A stretch of DNA of 64,000 nt, taken from assembly GCA_030602315.1 (NCBI GenBank), contig JAUVZY010000004.1, forward strand, positions 1 to 64,000, read 5' to 3'. Below the pieces are notes generated by a model. It was not told where the DNA came from. It searched no databases and saw only the letters and a list, made by a program, of their open reading frames with translations. Both the position numbers and the translations under genes were made by a program. Positions 10,352 through 18,280 of this stretch are shown one piece after another (position 1 is the first letter of the stretch; each line of letters begins with the position of its first letter). The stretch comes from Pseudomonadaceae bacterium. GTDB lineage: Bacteria > Pseudomonadota > Gammaproteobacteria > Pseudomonadales > Pseudomonadaceae.

Positions 10352-10917
10352 GCGCGCACCTCTTCCTGCAGGCCGGTCTGCCAGACCTGCAGGCCGGCGT
10401 AGAGTACGGCAGCAACGCCGACATAGAAGCTCATGCTCGCCAGATAGGCGGGGTAGTAGGTGGCAATGTGTTCACCGAGCATGGCCAGGGTCGGTTCGGC
10501 GAAACGGCCGGAGAAATAGAGGAAGCTGCCGCCGGAAATGACATAGCAGACGAACGCCGAGAGCACGGCCACGGCGCTGAGCGTGGCGATGCCGCTCAGG
10601 CTGTCGCGGTGCAGGCGGGCGTACAGCCGGCCGCCGAAAAACAGCGAGCCATAGGCCGGGACCAGCGCCCAGTAGGCCGGTGACAGGCACCAGTCGCTCA
10701 CGCCCAGCCAGCCGATGGCGACGAAGTCGACCAGCGAGGCCAGGCTGAAAAGCGCAGCAAACACCCAGCGCGGCTTGAGCAGGACGCCGGCGAGGAAGAA
10801 CGCGGCCCACGAGGCGCTCGGCAGATCGAGGCCGCCGAAGTGCTGACCACGGGTCAGCCACAGCAGCGCTGCCAGGCCTAGGCCGACATAGAGCTGGGCG
10901 CGGGATGAAACAAGCAT
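10348..10917 (-). CDS. btuM: BtuM-like inner-membrane protein, probable cobalamin/corrinoid transporter
   Basis: This 189-residue protein has about six hydrophobic segments (near 9-22, 35-47, 51-70, 80-95, 110-135 and 155-180). Size, topology and its place between a TonB-dependent B12 receptor gene and cobO fit BtuM, a solitary ECF-type S-component family reported in some proteobacteria to bind and take up cobalamin. BtuM of Thiobacillus denitrificans coordinates the cobalt through an invariant cysteine, Cys80; here a cysteine lies at residue 77 in the loop SDWCLSP, the expected position. ATG 10917 has AGGAG 7 nt upstream; the longer frame from 10968 is unlikely. No btuC/btuD or ECF EcfA/T genes are nearby. 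The family call is from memory of sequence features, not from a search. Confidence 0.7.
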   Translation of the reverse strand: MLVSSRAQLYVGLGLAALLWLTRGQHFGGLDLPSASWAAFFLAGVLLKPRWVFAALFSLASLVDFVAIGWLGVSDWCLSPAYWALVPAYGSLFFGGRLYARLHRDSLSGIATLSAVAVLSAFVCYVISGGSFLYFSGRFAEPTLAMLGEHIATYYPAYLASMSFYVGVAAVLYAGLQVWQTGLQEEVRA

Positions 10918-10964
10918 GCAAATCTCCTGGCGGCGGCCCCATGGGCCGCGCACGGTGTGACTAC

Positions 10965-12839
10965 TCAAAGAGCCTGGTAGCGGATGGTGAGGTAGACGGC
11001 CCGGCCTGGCTGGTTGTAGTCGGCGACCGTCTGGTAGTCGGTGTCGAGCAGGTTAGCGATGCGCGCCTGCAAACGCCATTCCCGATTTACCCGGTACTCG
11101 CCGCGCAGATCGAGGGTGGCAAAACCGGGCAGCACTCTGCTGTTGGCCTGGTCATCATAGGCGGCGCCCTGGGCATGCAGGGTGGCGCCCATGCCGAAGG
11201 GGCCGATATCGCGGTCGATGCTGAGGTTGAACAGCTGCTCCGGACGGCGTTGCAGCGCGTTGCCGTAGTAGCGCGCCGAACGGTTTCGGGCATCGATCAG
11301 GGTGTAGTTGGCGTTCCAGCGCCACGCCCACAGCTGGCTGGCAACCGCCAGCTCGAGACCGCGGATGCGTGCTCGATCGACGCCCTCGGCCGTGCAGTCG
11401 AAGTTTGAATCGCAGACGGCAGCGATCAGGTTTTCGATCTGGCTGCGGAACAGGTTTGCCGACCAGTTACCCCAGGCGTGCTCGCCGGACAGCCCGGCTT
11501 CCAGGCTGCGGGATCTCTCCGGCTCCAGCATCGGGTTGCCATAGCCGGGGAAATAGAGGTCGTTGAACGTCGGCGCTTTGAAGGCGCTGCCGTAGCTGGT
11601 GGTAACGCGCAGCGCATCGGTCAGGGCGTAGCCCCAGGCGACGCTGCCGGTCTTGTGGCTGCCGAACTGTTCGTTCCGATCATGGCGCGCGGCAAGCTGC
11701 AGTTCGTGGCGAGCCAGGCCTGCCCGGTACTGCAGGAACACGCCCTCGTTTTCCCGGTTGTCCAACAGGTAGTTGGTGGTGCCGTTGACCTCATCGCGCT
11801 GATAGTCCAGGCCAAGGGTGAGGGTCTGTCGCTCGGCCAGGGCCAGGTCGTTCTGCCAGGTGGCGCTGTCGCGGCGATTATCGAAGCGCGAATAGAACGC
11901 CCCGTCCTGATAGGTGTCGGCGTTGTCCTGGCTGCGACCGAGTTGCAGCGTTACGTCCCATGGCTGTAACGGGCTGAAGCGCGCGCGTGCGCCGAGCACC
12001 TGCTGGGTGTTTTCGGCGAAGGCACGCTTGCCGAAGACGCCGTTCCACTCGTAGCGGCCGTCAAAGTCATTGTGTGCGTCGGCACGCAGATAGGTGCCCT
12101 CCAGTTCCAGGCCGTTATCGAAGCGATAGCCGGCGCGCGCCGAAGCGGACAGCCGGCGATAGCCGTCGGAATCGCTTTCGTAACTGCCGTCGGCCAGGCT
12201 GGCGGCGGTCTTCGCCTTCGCATTGATGCCGTCGGTATCCGAGCCATTCGCCGCCAGGGTGTACCAGCCCCGCGTGCTGGCACCGCTGAGCCCGGCGGTG
12301 CCCTCGTAGCTGTCGTGGCTGCCGTAGCCGGCGGAGAAGAACGGCTTTATGCCGTCGCTGCGCTGGCGGCGGGTGAAGATCTGCACCACGCCGCCGATGG
12401 CTTCGGAGCCATAGAGGCTCGAGCGCGGCCCGCGGACCACCTCGATGCGTTCGATCAGCTCAAGCGGCAGGTCCTGAAAGGCTACGGTGCCCAAGGTCGC
12501 CGAGCCGACCTGAATGCCATCGACCAGCACCAGTACGTGGCTGGCGTTGCTGCCGCGCAGGTACAGCGAGGCGTTCTTGCCCGCGCCGCCGTAGCTGGCC
12601 AGCGCTACGCCCGGCACGCCGGCCAGCAGTTGCTGCAGGGAGTTGGCCTGGCTGCGCTCGATTTCGGCGCGATCGATGACCGTCACCGCGGCAAGGCTCT
12701 GATCAGCGGTTTCCGCCAGACGCGAGGCAGTGACGATGTGCTGCTCGAGGTCCAGCGTTGGCGCGGCATGCAGGGGAGAAAACGGCACGGCGCCCAGCAG
12801 CGCCCAGGCCGCCAGTCGCCCGGAGTTTCGGCTATCCAT
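10965..12839 (-). CDS. btuB: TonB-dependent vitamin B12 receptor BtuB
   Basis: This 624-residue outer-membrane protein imports cobalamin using TonB energy. A signal peptide covers about residues 1-26 (ending LHA-AP). The TonB-box-like EQHIVTAS follows near residue 31. The plug domain has LLAGVPGVAL, LYLRGSNASHVLVLVDGIQ and ERIEVVRGPRSSLYGSEAIGGVV. A 22-strand barrel ends in the C-terminal aromatic pattern RAVYLTIRYQAL. ATG 12839 gives the signal peptide and has GGAG 8 nt upstream; the longer frame runs into the riboswitch. The cobalamin riboswitch directly upstream supports B12 as substrate over iron siderophores. 47 bp separate it from the BtuM-like gene. Confidence 0.95.
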   Translation of the reverse strand: MDSRNSGRLAAWALLGAVPFSPLHAAPTLDLEQHIVTASRLAETADQSLAAVTVIDRAEIERSQANSLQQLLAGVPGVALASYGGAGKNASLYLRGSNASHVLVLVDGIQVGSATLGTVAFQDLPLELIERIEVVRGPRSSLYGSEAIGGVVQIFTRRQRSDGIKPFFSAGYGSHDSYEGTAGLSGASTRGWYTLAANGSDTDGINAKAKTAASLADGSYESDSDGYRRLSASARAGYRFDNGLELEGTYLRADAHNDFDGRYEWNGVFGKRAFAENTQQVLGARARFSPLQPWDVTLQLGRSQDNADTYQDGAFYSRFDNRRDSATWQNDLALAERQTLTLGLDYQRDEVNGTTNYLLDNRENEGVFLQYRAGLARHELQLAARHDRNEQFGSHKTGSVAWGYALTDALRVTTSYGSAFKAPTFNDLYFPGYGNPMLEPERSRSLEAGLSGEHAWGNWSANLFRSQIENLIAAVCDSNFDCTAEGVDRARIRGLELAVASQLWAWRWNANYTLIDARNRSARYYGNALQRRPEQLFNLSIDRDIGPFGMGATLHAQGAAYDDQANSRVLPGFATLDLRGEYRVNREWRLQARIANLLDTDYQTVADYNQPGRAVYLTIRYQAL

Positions 12840-12883
12840 CTGATGGCTCCGTCGCGCGCCCCGCGCGACAAGCAGGAATCGAA

Positions 12884-12907
12884 GGCGCACGACCAGGATC
12901 GTGCGCC
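12884..12907 (-). promoter_or_regulatory. Hairpin between B12 aptamer and btuB (possible expression platform)
   Basis: A perfect 9-bp stem, GGCGCACGA with TCGTGCGCC, closes a 6-nt loop. On the minus strand it comes right after the B12 box and 45 bp before the btuB ATG. The bases after it (TTCGATTCC) are only moderately U-rich, so it may be a weak terminator or part of a translational switch. Confidence 0.55.
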
Positions 12908-12914
12908 CATTACG

Positions 12915-13100
12915 CGACAGGCCGGTCTCCGGGCTCACGAGTGGCTGGTGCCGAATGCTGCGCCTTCCCATGCGATGCACAGTGGCGTCATGCAGCGTTC
13001 TTGCTCGTCTACCGTTGCGGGGGCAGCGCCGGACTGGATCGCATGAAGCGTTCGCACCGGCTTCCCTGTTTCACCCCGTTGCGCGGGGCACCTGAAGCTG
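12915..13100 (-). promoter_or_regulatory. Cobalamin riboswitch controlling btuB and the cob operon
   Basis: Read on the minus strand, the conserved cobalamin aptamer core appears in order: CAGGTGCC near 13094, GTGAAACAGGGAAGCCGGTG at 13074-13055, CTGCCCCCGCAACGGTA near 13026-13010, a TGGGAAGGCGC element near 12970, and the B12 box AGCCCGGAGACCGGCCTG at 12935-12918. Binding of adenosylcobalamin to such leaders lowers expression of downstream uptake and synthesis genes. It is the only B12 riboswitch I see in the window, and the downstream genes are nearly continuous, so it probably controls the whole unit down to cobS. Confidence 0.95.
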
Positions 13101-13263
13101 GCGCGCAGGGTAGTGATCGCACCCGGTGTCGTCAAACGCCGCTGGAGCGCTATTCATGATCAATCCGCGCCTGGCTCATGCAGCCGGCACGCACAGGCGG
13201 CAAAAACGGCGGGGCAGGTGTTGGCCGGCCGCCCTGCGGGCCTTTGAGCATTTCGCGCCCCAA

Positions 13264-13291
13264 GCAAAAAGCCCCGGTCATCTGCCGGGGC
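13264..13291 (-). terminator. Intrinsic terminator after ppiC
   Basis: On the minus strand GCCCCGG-CAGATGA-CCGGGGC is followed by TTTTTGCTTGG, a stem with a U-tract about 40 bp beyond the ppiC stop. It separates ppiC from the B12 riboswitch leader, which starts about 160 bp further on. Confidence 0.85.
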
Positions 13292-13330
13292 CTTTGCGTA
13301 TCGCTGCAACCGCCAGGCGGCGGTGTGCGG

Positions 13331-13612
13331 TCAGTCCTGGCGGCTGGTGACTTCTACCAGGTGGTAGCCGAACTGGGTCTTGACCGGGCCCTGCACCTCG
13401 CCGACCGGGGCGCTGAAGACCACGGTGTCGAATTCGCGGACCATCTGACCGGGGCCGAACGAGCCCAGGTTGCCGCCGTCACGGCCGGACGGGCAGGACG
13501 AGTGCTGGCGTGCCAGCTCGGCGAAGTCGGCGCCGTTCTGGATCGCTTCTTTGAGTTCATTGCACTTGGCTTCGCTGGAAACCAGGATGTGGCGTGCGGA
13601 TGCGCGGGCCAT
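13331..13612 (-). CDS. ppiC: Small parvulin-type peptidyl-prolyl cis-trans isomerase
   Basis: This 93-residue single-domain parvulin catalyses cis-trans isomerisation of peptide bonds before proline. The whole protein is one rotamase domain: ARHILVSSE at residues 5-13, the conserved DFAELARQHSSCPSGRDGGNLG segment around 29-50, GPGQMVREFD near 55, and a closing VKTQFGYHLVEV near 79. There is no signal peptide, so it is probably cytoplasmic, like E. coli PpiC. ATG 13612 has AAGGAG 7 nt upstream; the longer frame to 13651 lacks family sequence. It is a single gene flanked by hairpins. Confidence 0.92.
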   Translation of the reverse strand: MARASARHILVSSEAKCNELKEAIQNGADFAELARQHSSCPSGRDGGNLGSFGPGQMVREFDTVVFSAPVGEVQGPVKTQFGYHLVEVTSRQD

Positions 13613-13676
13613 GGGCTGCTCCTTGTTGGAAAGCCCCGAGGCTAACGGCAATTGCGGTGACAGGCAAACCGGAGGG

Positions 13677-13732
13677 GCGCCGCTGGCCCGGGTGGGGCCA
13701 GCGGCGCGGTTGGCGAGGTGCCGCCAACCGCG
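13677..13732. repeat. Two back-to-back perfect GC-rich inverted repeats
   Basis: The first palindrome has 13-bp arms (GCGCCGCTGGCCC at 13677-13689 and its complement at 13695-13707). The second has 11-bp arms (CGCGGTTGGCG at 13705-13715 and 13722-13732). They share three bases, so only one can fully form at a time. They lie directly after the stop of the minus-strand gene at 13739 and probably act as a terminator or mRNA 3'-end stabiliser; no clear U-tract follows. Confidence 0.6.
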
Positions 13733-13738
13733 GGCGCA

Positions 13739-14068
13739 TCAGCAGTAGCGGTCGATGTAGCGAACTTCGCTGGCTTGCTGAGCGGCGTTCCACTCCTGCT
13801 TGAGGGTGTGGAACACGCGACCGATGAAGTCACGGTCGGCAGCGGCCTTCTTGCCTACATAGCCCTTGCCGCGGTGGTAGGTGCGCAGGCGGGCGCGCAT
13901 GCCGGGGGTACGCTTCTCGAACTCCTGCTCGTCCAGTTCCGGCGCGAGGGCATCGATGCGTACATCGCCGGCCTCGTTGATCCACAGAATGTGGCTGCCG
14001 TGGGTGTCCTTGCAGGCGGCGAACAGCTTGGCCAGATCTTCGGGAGTGGTTTGATTGTTCAGATTCAT
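13739..14068 (-). CDS. Conserved hypothetical protein, 109 aa
   Basis: I do not recognise a named family. The 109-residue product is soluble, mixed-charge and has no signal peptide or membrane helix. It begins MNLNNQTTPEDLAKLFAACK, has a middle segment HILWINEAGDVRIDAL near residue 28, and ends in a basic-aromatic stretch RARLRTYHRGKGYVGKKAA near 59 followed by FIGRVFHTLKQEW. The N-terminal segment looks helical; the centre suggests beta strands. ATG 14068 is chosen as the first start giving a compact protein; the frame upstream to 14170 lacks coding character. It is a single gene ended by two strong hairpins. Confidence 0.65.
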   Translation of the reverse strand: MNLNNQTTPEDLAKLFAACKDTHGSHILWINEAGDVRIDALAPELDEQEFEKRTPGMRARLRTYHRGKGYVGKKAAADRDFIGRVFHTLKQEWNAAQQASEVRYIDRYC

Positions 14069-14688
14069 CGTATGAGCCCTGTAACCGTTGGTTGAAAACG
14101 TATGGGTAGAAGTGGGTTCATCGGCTGGCACGCTCCGTCGGAGACGGGCCTGGCCGGATTTGAATCTCAACCTGAAGCCTGATGTAGCGCTGATCTGAGC
14201 AAACTACAGAGGCAGAGCGTGGAAGCTGCCGGAGCGACGTATCGGAGGAGGAGAGCGGCGGAACGCCTGAGGATGGTGCGCAGGAGGGGGCAAGAGCCAC
14301 CGTACGCCGCGGTCAGCATCATGAGGAACGTTTCGCAGCCTGCTCGTCCGTGACGATCGGCCAGTCAACTTCATCAGTCCGCCTTGTGGGCAGTACAGTC
14401 GCGAAGCGGCTCGGTGGGTGGACCGAATTAACGCTTCAAAACCCTTACCAGGGCTCCCCGTTTGGGGAAGCGTGTTCATCATGCAAGCGCCGCCCGGGGC
14501 TCGTCAACGGTTTTGTAGTGATTTTTTTGGAGTACTACAAAAGCCGTGCTGGCAGCTCCTCCCAAGGTAGTGGTCGGTCGGTCGCAGTGGAACATCGCCA
14601 GCTGGCGGGGGTCGCTAGGAAAACACCGCGACGGTCGCGCGCGTTCACCTGCGGCAGGGAGCCATCGACCCCTGGAGGTACTGCCGTG
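14069..14688. other. 620-bp intergenic stretch with an AT-rich imperfect inverted repeat
   Basis: No convincing gene is seen. At 14507-14547 an inverted repeat stands out: ACGGTTTTGTAGT and ACTACAAAAGCCGT with one bulged base, around a loop of about 14 nt holding seven consecutive T. A second small hairpin, CTCCCC-GTTTG-GGGAAG, lies at about 14455-14471. Base composition around 14510-14545 is clearly more AT-rich than the surroundings. Possible meanings are the end of an unannotated small RNA, a relic of an integrated element, or the promoter region of the hydrolase gene at 14689. Confidence 0.45.
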
Positions 14689-15786
14689 ATGCCGTTCAAC
14701 TTCACTGCCCGCCGTTCACCAGCCAGCATTCAGGTACGCTGCCTGGCCATCGTCCTGAGCGTATTGGTGCTGTGCCTGCCGCTCCCCTCGAGCGCCGACG
14801 ATCACACGCCGCTCGAGCACCCCAGCGATTACCTGCGGGTGACCGACTACCCCGGCGGGTTCGTTGCCAACGATATCGAAACCTGGCGCCGCGACGCCCC
14901 CGAGGTGCAGGAGATCGAGATCGCCTCGTCGGCCGATGGTGCCGCGCAGAAAGCGCTGTTCTACGCGCCGCAGACGGACCAGCCGCGTCCGCTGCTGGTG
15001 GTGCTGCACAGCTGGAGCACCGATTACCGGCAGAACATCGACATTCCCCTTGCGCGCTTTGCGGTCGCCAACGAGTGGGCGTTCATGCACCCGGATTTTC
15101 GCGGGCAGAACGACGGTCGGCCGGAGTCCACCGCCTCGGAACTGGCGATTTCGGACATGCAGGATGCGTTGGCCTACGCGCGTGAGCACGCCAACGTCGA
15201 TCCTTCGCGCATTTATCTGCTCGGCTATTCGGGCGGCGCGATGAATGCGCTGCACCTGGCCAGCCGCCAGCCCGAGGTGTTTGCCGGCATTTCCCTGTGG
15301 GTGCCGGTGTACGACCTGGTGAGCTGGTACGAGTGGAACAACGAGCGCGGCGAGAAGTACGCGCCGGAGATCGCCGGCGCCTGCGGTGGCGAGCCACTGG
15401 AGGGGAGCCCCGCGCATGCCGAATGCGTCAAGCGCAGTCCGAGCAGCCATGTGCCGGCGTTGGCCGGGCAGCTGCGGGTGCTGATCGCCCATGGCCTGGG
15501 CGATAACACGGTGCCGCCGGACCATGCCTTGCGGCTGTACAACGACCTGGCCAAGGCCGATGAACGCATCGCGCAGGAGGACATCGATGCGCTGATGGCT
15601 TCGCGCGAGGTGCCCGAGGCGCTCGCCGCGCGCTCCCAAGAGGGCGTGCCGGCGCGCTTCGACGAGGCCGAGGCCGACGTGGCGCTGTATCTACGCTCCG
15701 GTCCGGCCGAGCTGGTGCTGTTCGACGGCGAGCACGACATGCTGTATCGCCCGGGGCTCGACTGGCTCGCTCGGCAGAAGCGCTGA
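14689..15786 (+). CDS. Secreted alpha/beta-hydrolase, S9 prolyl-oligopeptidase-like
   Basis: This 365-residue protein has a signal peptide (residues 1-36, hydrophobic core CLAIVLSVLVLCLPLP, likely cut after SSA). It carries a complete catalytic triad: Ser181 in LGYSGGAMN, Asp272 in AHGLGDNTVPP and His349 in DGEHDMLY. The fold resembles the catalytic domain of S9 peptidases and acyl-peptide hydrolases, without a beta-propeller. It is probably a periplasmic or extracellular esterase or peptidase; the substrate cannot be told. ATG 14689 has GGAGG about 10 nt upstream and gives the signal peptide at the N terminus. mepA follows after 9 bp, so the two exported hydrolases probably form an operon. 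Confidence 0.82.
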   Translation: MPFNFTARRSPASIQVRCLAIVLSVLVLCLPLPSSADDHTPLEHPSDYLRVTDYPGGFVANDIETWRRDAPEVQEIEIASSADGAAQKALFYAPQTDQPRPLLVVLHSWSTDYRQNIDIPLARFAVANEWAFMHPDFRGQNDGRPESTASELAISDMQDALAYAREHANVDPSRIYLLGYSGGAMNALHLASRQPEVFAGISLWVPVYDLVSWYEWNNERGEKYAPEIAGACGGEPLEGSPAHAECVKRSPSSHVPALAGQLRVLIAHGLGDNTVPPDHALRLYNDLAKADERIAQEDIDALMASREVPEALAARSQEGVPARFDEAEADVALYLRSGPAELVLFDGEHDMLYRPGLDWLARQKR

Positions 15787-15795
15787 GGAGGGCCG

Positions 15796-16590
15796 ATGAA
15801 CGCAGGTTCGTGGATGCTGGTGCTTGGCCTGATGTTGCCGCTGGTGGCCGCAGCGCGTGACTGGGCCGGTGTCGAACGGCCGAGCGCTGGCGAGGCGCGG
15901 GCGATCGGTGCGCATGGCGCCGGCTGCCTCGCGGGAGCGAAGCCGCTGCCGCCCGAGGGGGTTGGCTACCAGGCGGTGGACCTGGAACGGCGGCGGCATT
16001 TCGGCCACCCGGTGCTGGTGCAGTACGTGCAGGACCTCGGTGAGCGGCTGGCGGCGGCCGGTATCGGCCCGATGCTGGTGGGGGACATGGCGCAGCCGCG
16101 CGGAGGGCCGATGGCCTACGGTCACGTCAGCCATCAGACCGGCCTGGACGTCGACATCTGGTTTCGCCTGGATCTGCCGACCTTGCCGCGCGAGGCGCGG
16201 GAGAATCTCGAACAGCCGATTCTGGTGGACGAGCGCAGCGCACAGCTGTTGCCCGGTCGTTGGAGCGATGCGCATGCCGAGTTGATCCGCCTGGCGACCC
16301 AGGACACCCGGGTGGCGCGGGTGTTCGTCGATGCGGCGGTCAAACGGGATCTCTGTGCGCGGCAGTGGGACGACCGATCCTGGCTGCGCCGGGTGCGGCC
16401 GTGGCCGGCGCACGATGAGCACCTGCACGTGCGGCTGTATTGCCCCAAGGGCTCGCCGGGCTGCATCGACCAGCCCGAGCCGCCGCCGGGTGAGGGCTGT
16501 CTGGCCATCGAGCCGACCCCGCGGCGCATCGTCCAGGCCCGGCCGATCCAGACACTGCCGGCAGCCTGCGACGCGCTGCTGCGCCGCTAG
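15796..16590 (+). CDS. mepA: Penicillin-insensitive murein endopeptidase MepA
   Basis: MepA (264 aa) is a periplasmic zinc metallopeptidase of the LAS group (M74) that cuts D-alanyl-meso-DAP cross-links in peptidoglycan. A short signal peptide covers residues 1-20 (LVLGLMLPLVAAARD). Zinc ligands are in place: His113 and Asp120 in HVSHQTGLDVD, and His211 in HDEHLH (206-211), matching the positions known in E. coli MepA. Cysteines at about 34, 187, 216, 223 and 234 fit disulfides of the exported enzyme. It lies 9 bp after the hydrolase gene and ends 1 bp before the stop of the convergent stator gene. Confidence 0.95.
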   Translation: MNAGSWMLVLGLMLPLVAAARDWAGVERPSAGEARAIGAHGAGCLAGAKPLPPEGVGYQAVDLERRRHFGHPVLVQYVQDLGERLAAAGIGPMLVGDMAQPRGGPMAYGHVSHQTGLDVDIWFRLDLPTLPREARENLEQPILVDERSAQLLPGRWSDAHAELIRLATQDTRVARVFVDAAVKRDLCARQWDDRSWLRRVRPWPAHDEHLHVRLYCPKGSPGCIDQPEPPPGEGCLAIEPTPRRIVQARPIQTLPAACDALLRR

Positions 16591-16591
16591 C

Positions 16592-17383
16592 TCAGGGGGC
16601 GGGCTTTTCCAGAATCAGCTCGACCCGACGGTTCTGCGCGCGGCCATCGGGCGTGCTGTTCGGTGCCAGCGGCCGGGTGTCGGCGTGGCCGACAGCGGAA
16701 AGCCGTGCGCTATCGATGCCGTTGGCCTCGAGGTAGCGCACCACGCTGCCGGCGCGCGCGCCGGACAGTTCCCAGTTCGAGGGGAAGCGGCGGGTGTTGA
16801 TTGGCAGCGAGTCGGTGTGGCCGACCACGGTGATCCGGTGATCGCTGGACGTCAGGACCGGGATCAGCCGCTGCAGCACCTGCAGCCCGGCGAGGCTCAG
16901 TTCGGCGTCGGCCGGTGGAAAGATGATCTCGCTGCTGATGCGAAAGCTCACCGAGCTCTGGTTGACGATCACTTCGATGTCTTTGCCCAGCCCGCTGGTA
17001 TCGAGGCCTGCCAGCGGATTTTCCGGCCGCGGCTCGCCGTCTGCCTCGGCCGGTTCCTCGGCCGGTGGCGGCACGGCGGTAACGACCGGCGCCTGGTCGA
17101 GCAGTTCCTGCAGGCGCTGCTGCGGGCCCTTGCCGGCGAAGGCGAGCATGACCACCAGCAGCACCAGCAGCAGGGTGAGCATGTCGAGGTAGACCGTCAG
17201 CCAGCTGTCCTCGTCGCCCGGGTCGCGGGCCAGATCTTGCACCACTACGCGTCGACGCAGTTGCCGGCGGCTGCTTTCGGCCGCCTTGTGCTCGCGCAGC
17301 CACAGCCCTTCGAGCTGGCGGACGCGGCGTTCCAGCGCCTGCTGTCGTGCGGCCTTGTCGCTTTGCTGCTGCTCGTCGTCCAT
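16592..17383 (-). CDS. MotB-like stator protein with OmpA peptidoglycan-binding domain
   Basis: This 263-residue protein has one membrane helix at residues 61-84 (SWLTVYLDMLTLLLVLLVVM) with the ion-carrying aspartate at Asp67, and a C-terminal OmpA-like peptidoglycan-binding domain (VVGHTDSLPIN near 190, NWELSGARA near 205, GRAQNRRVEL at the end). With its MotA-like partner it should form an ion channel that drives movement against the cell wall. The cytoplasmic N terminus is unusually long (about 60 residues) and predicted helical and highly charged (residues 10-45), whereas MotB usually has 20-30. Start ATG 17383 overlaps the MotA-like stop by one base. It is not in a flagellar gene cluster, so the role could be flagellar or other. 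Confidence 0.82.
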   Translation of the reverse strand: MDDEQQQSDKAARQQALERRVRQLEGLWLREHKAAESSRRQLRRRVVVQDLARDPGDEDSWLTVYLDMLTLLLVLLVVMLAFAGKGPQQRLQELLDQAPVVTAVPPPAEEPAEADGEPRPENPLAGLDTSGLGKDIEVIVNQSSVSFRISSEIIFPPADAELSLAGLQVLQRLIPVLTSSDHRITVVGHTDSLPINTRRFPSNWELSGARAGSVVRYLEANGIDSARLSAVGHADTRPLAPNSTPDGRAQNRRVELILEKPAP

Positions 17384-18195
17384 CAGGGATTGCCTGCCGT
17401 TTCCTGGCGCTGGCGTGCCGCGCCGGCGTCGCGGATTTCATCCTGGTACTGGGCGATGAAGCTTGTGAGCGTCTCGCGCATCAGCGCCGGGCTGCGCTTG
17501 TGGCACATCATGGTGATGCCCTGCAGCACCATGTTCATTAGCTCGATGCGTTGTTCGGTGCGCCGTTCGAGCTTCACCGCCACCGGCTTGAACACCAGGT
17601 TGGCCAGCAGCACGCCGTAGAAGGTGGTCATCAGGGCGATCGCCATCTGCCGGCCGATGGCGGTCATGTCGCCGTCGCCGAGCAGGAACATCAGGTTCAC
17701 CAGGCCGACCAGGGTACCGAGCATGCCGAACGCCGGGGCGTAGCTGGCCATCACCCGGAACAGCTGGGCCTCGGCATGCTCCTTGGCGCGCAGCCGGGCG
17801 ATGCGCCATTGCAGGAGATCGACGATGTCGTCTTCGGGGGTGTTGTCCACCACCAGCTGCACGCCGGTCTTGAGGAAGGGGTTGCAGATCTTCTCCAGCG
17901 CCTGCTCCACCGCCTGCAGGTTGCCGGCCATCCACAGGCGCGAGATCTGCACCAGCTCCTCCATGTCCTGGCGGGCGTACAGGCGCTCGTTGCGCAGTAC
18001 GGTGCCGAGCAGGCCGAAGATGCGCAGCACTTCGCGTAGCGGATAACTGATGAAGGTGGCGGCGAGGGTGCCGAACAGCACGATGCCAAGGCCCGGCAGG
18101 TCGACGAACAGCAGCGGATCGACCGCGGAAAAACCCAGAACGACGGCCAGCAGGCTGATGCCGGCGAGCATTCCGATCAGCGTGGAAGGATTCAT
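17383..18195 (-). CDS. MotA/TolQ/ExbB-family stator channel protein
   Basis: This 270-residue membrane protein of the MotA family has four hydrophobic segments: residues 7-25, 30-52, about 155-175 and 188-210. The proline of the YAPAFGMLGTLVGLVNLM helix and the TTFYGVLLANLVFKPVA helix are the channel-lining signatures. ATG 18195 is preferred over GTG 18201 because GGAG sits 5 nt before the ATG but directly against the GTG. It is translationally coupled to the MotB-like gene and probably pairs with it as an A5B2 stator. No flagellar, tol or exb genes are near; the upstream gene encodes an RNA helicase. Confidence 0.85.
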   Translation of the reverse strand: MNPSTLIGMLAGISLLAVVLGFSAVDPLLFVDLPGLGIVLFGTLAATFISYPLREVLRIFGLLGTVLRNERLYARQDMEELVQISRLWMAGNLQAVEQALEKICNPFLKTGVQLVVDNTPEDDIVDLLQWRIARLRAKEHAEAQLFRVMASYAPAFGMLGTLVGLVNLMFLLGDGDMTAIGRQMAIALMTTFYGVLLANLVFKPVAVKLERRTEQRIELMNMVLQGITMMCHKRSPALMRETLTSFIAQYQDEIRDAGAARQRQETAGNP

Positions 18196-18280
18196 GCACA
18201 CTCCGAAAATCTTTGAACAGGCCGACGCACCGGCCCGTTCGAGGATTATCGGCCGATGCTGGCCTTTCTGCAGCAGCCTT

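Noticed and set aside
14204..14482. 92-codon minus-strand frame starting MMNTLPQTGSPGKGFEALIR
   Set aside because: No ribosome-binding site, low-complexity Arg/Ser/Pro ending and no recognisable domain. It lies in a region with inverted repeats and looks non-coding.
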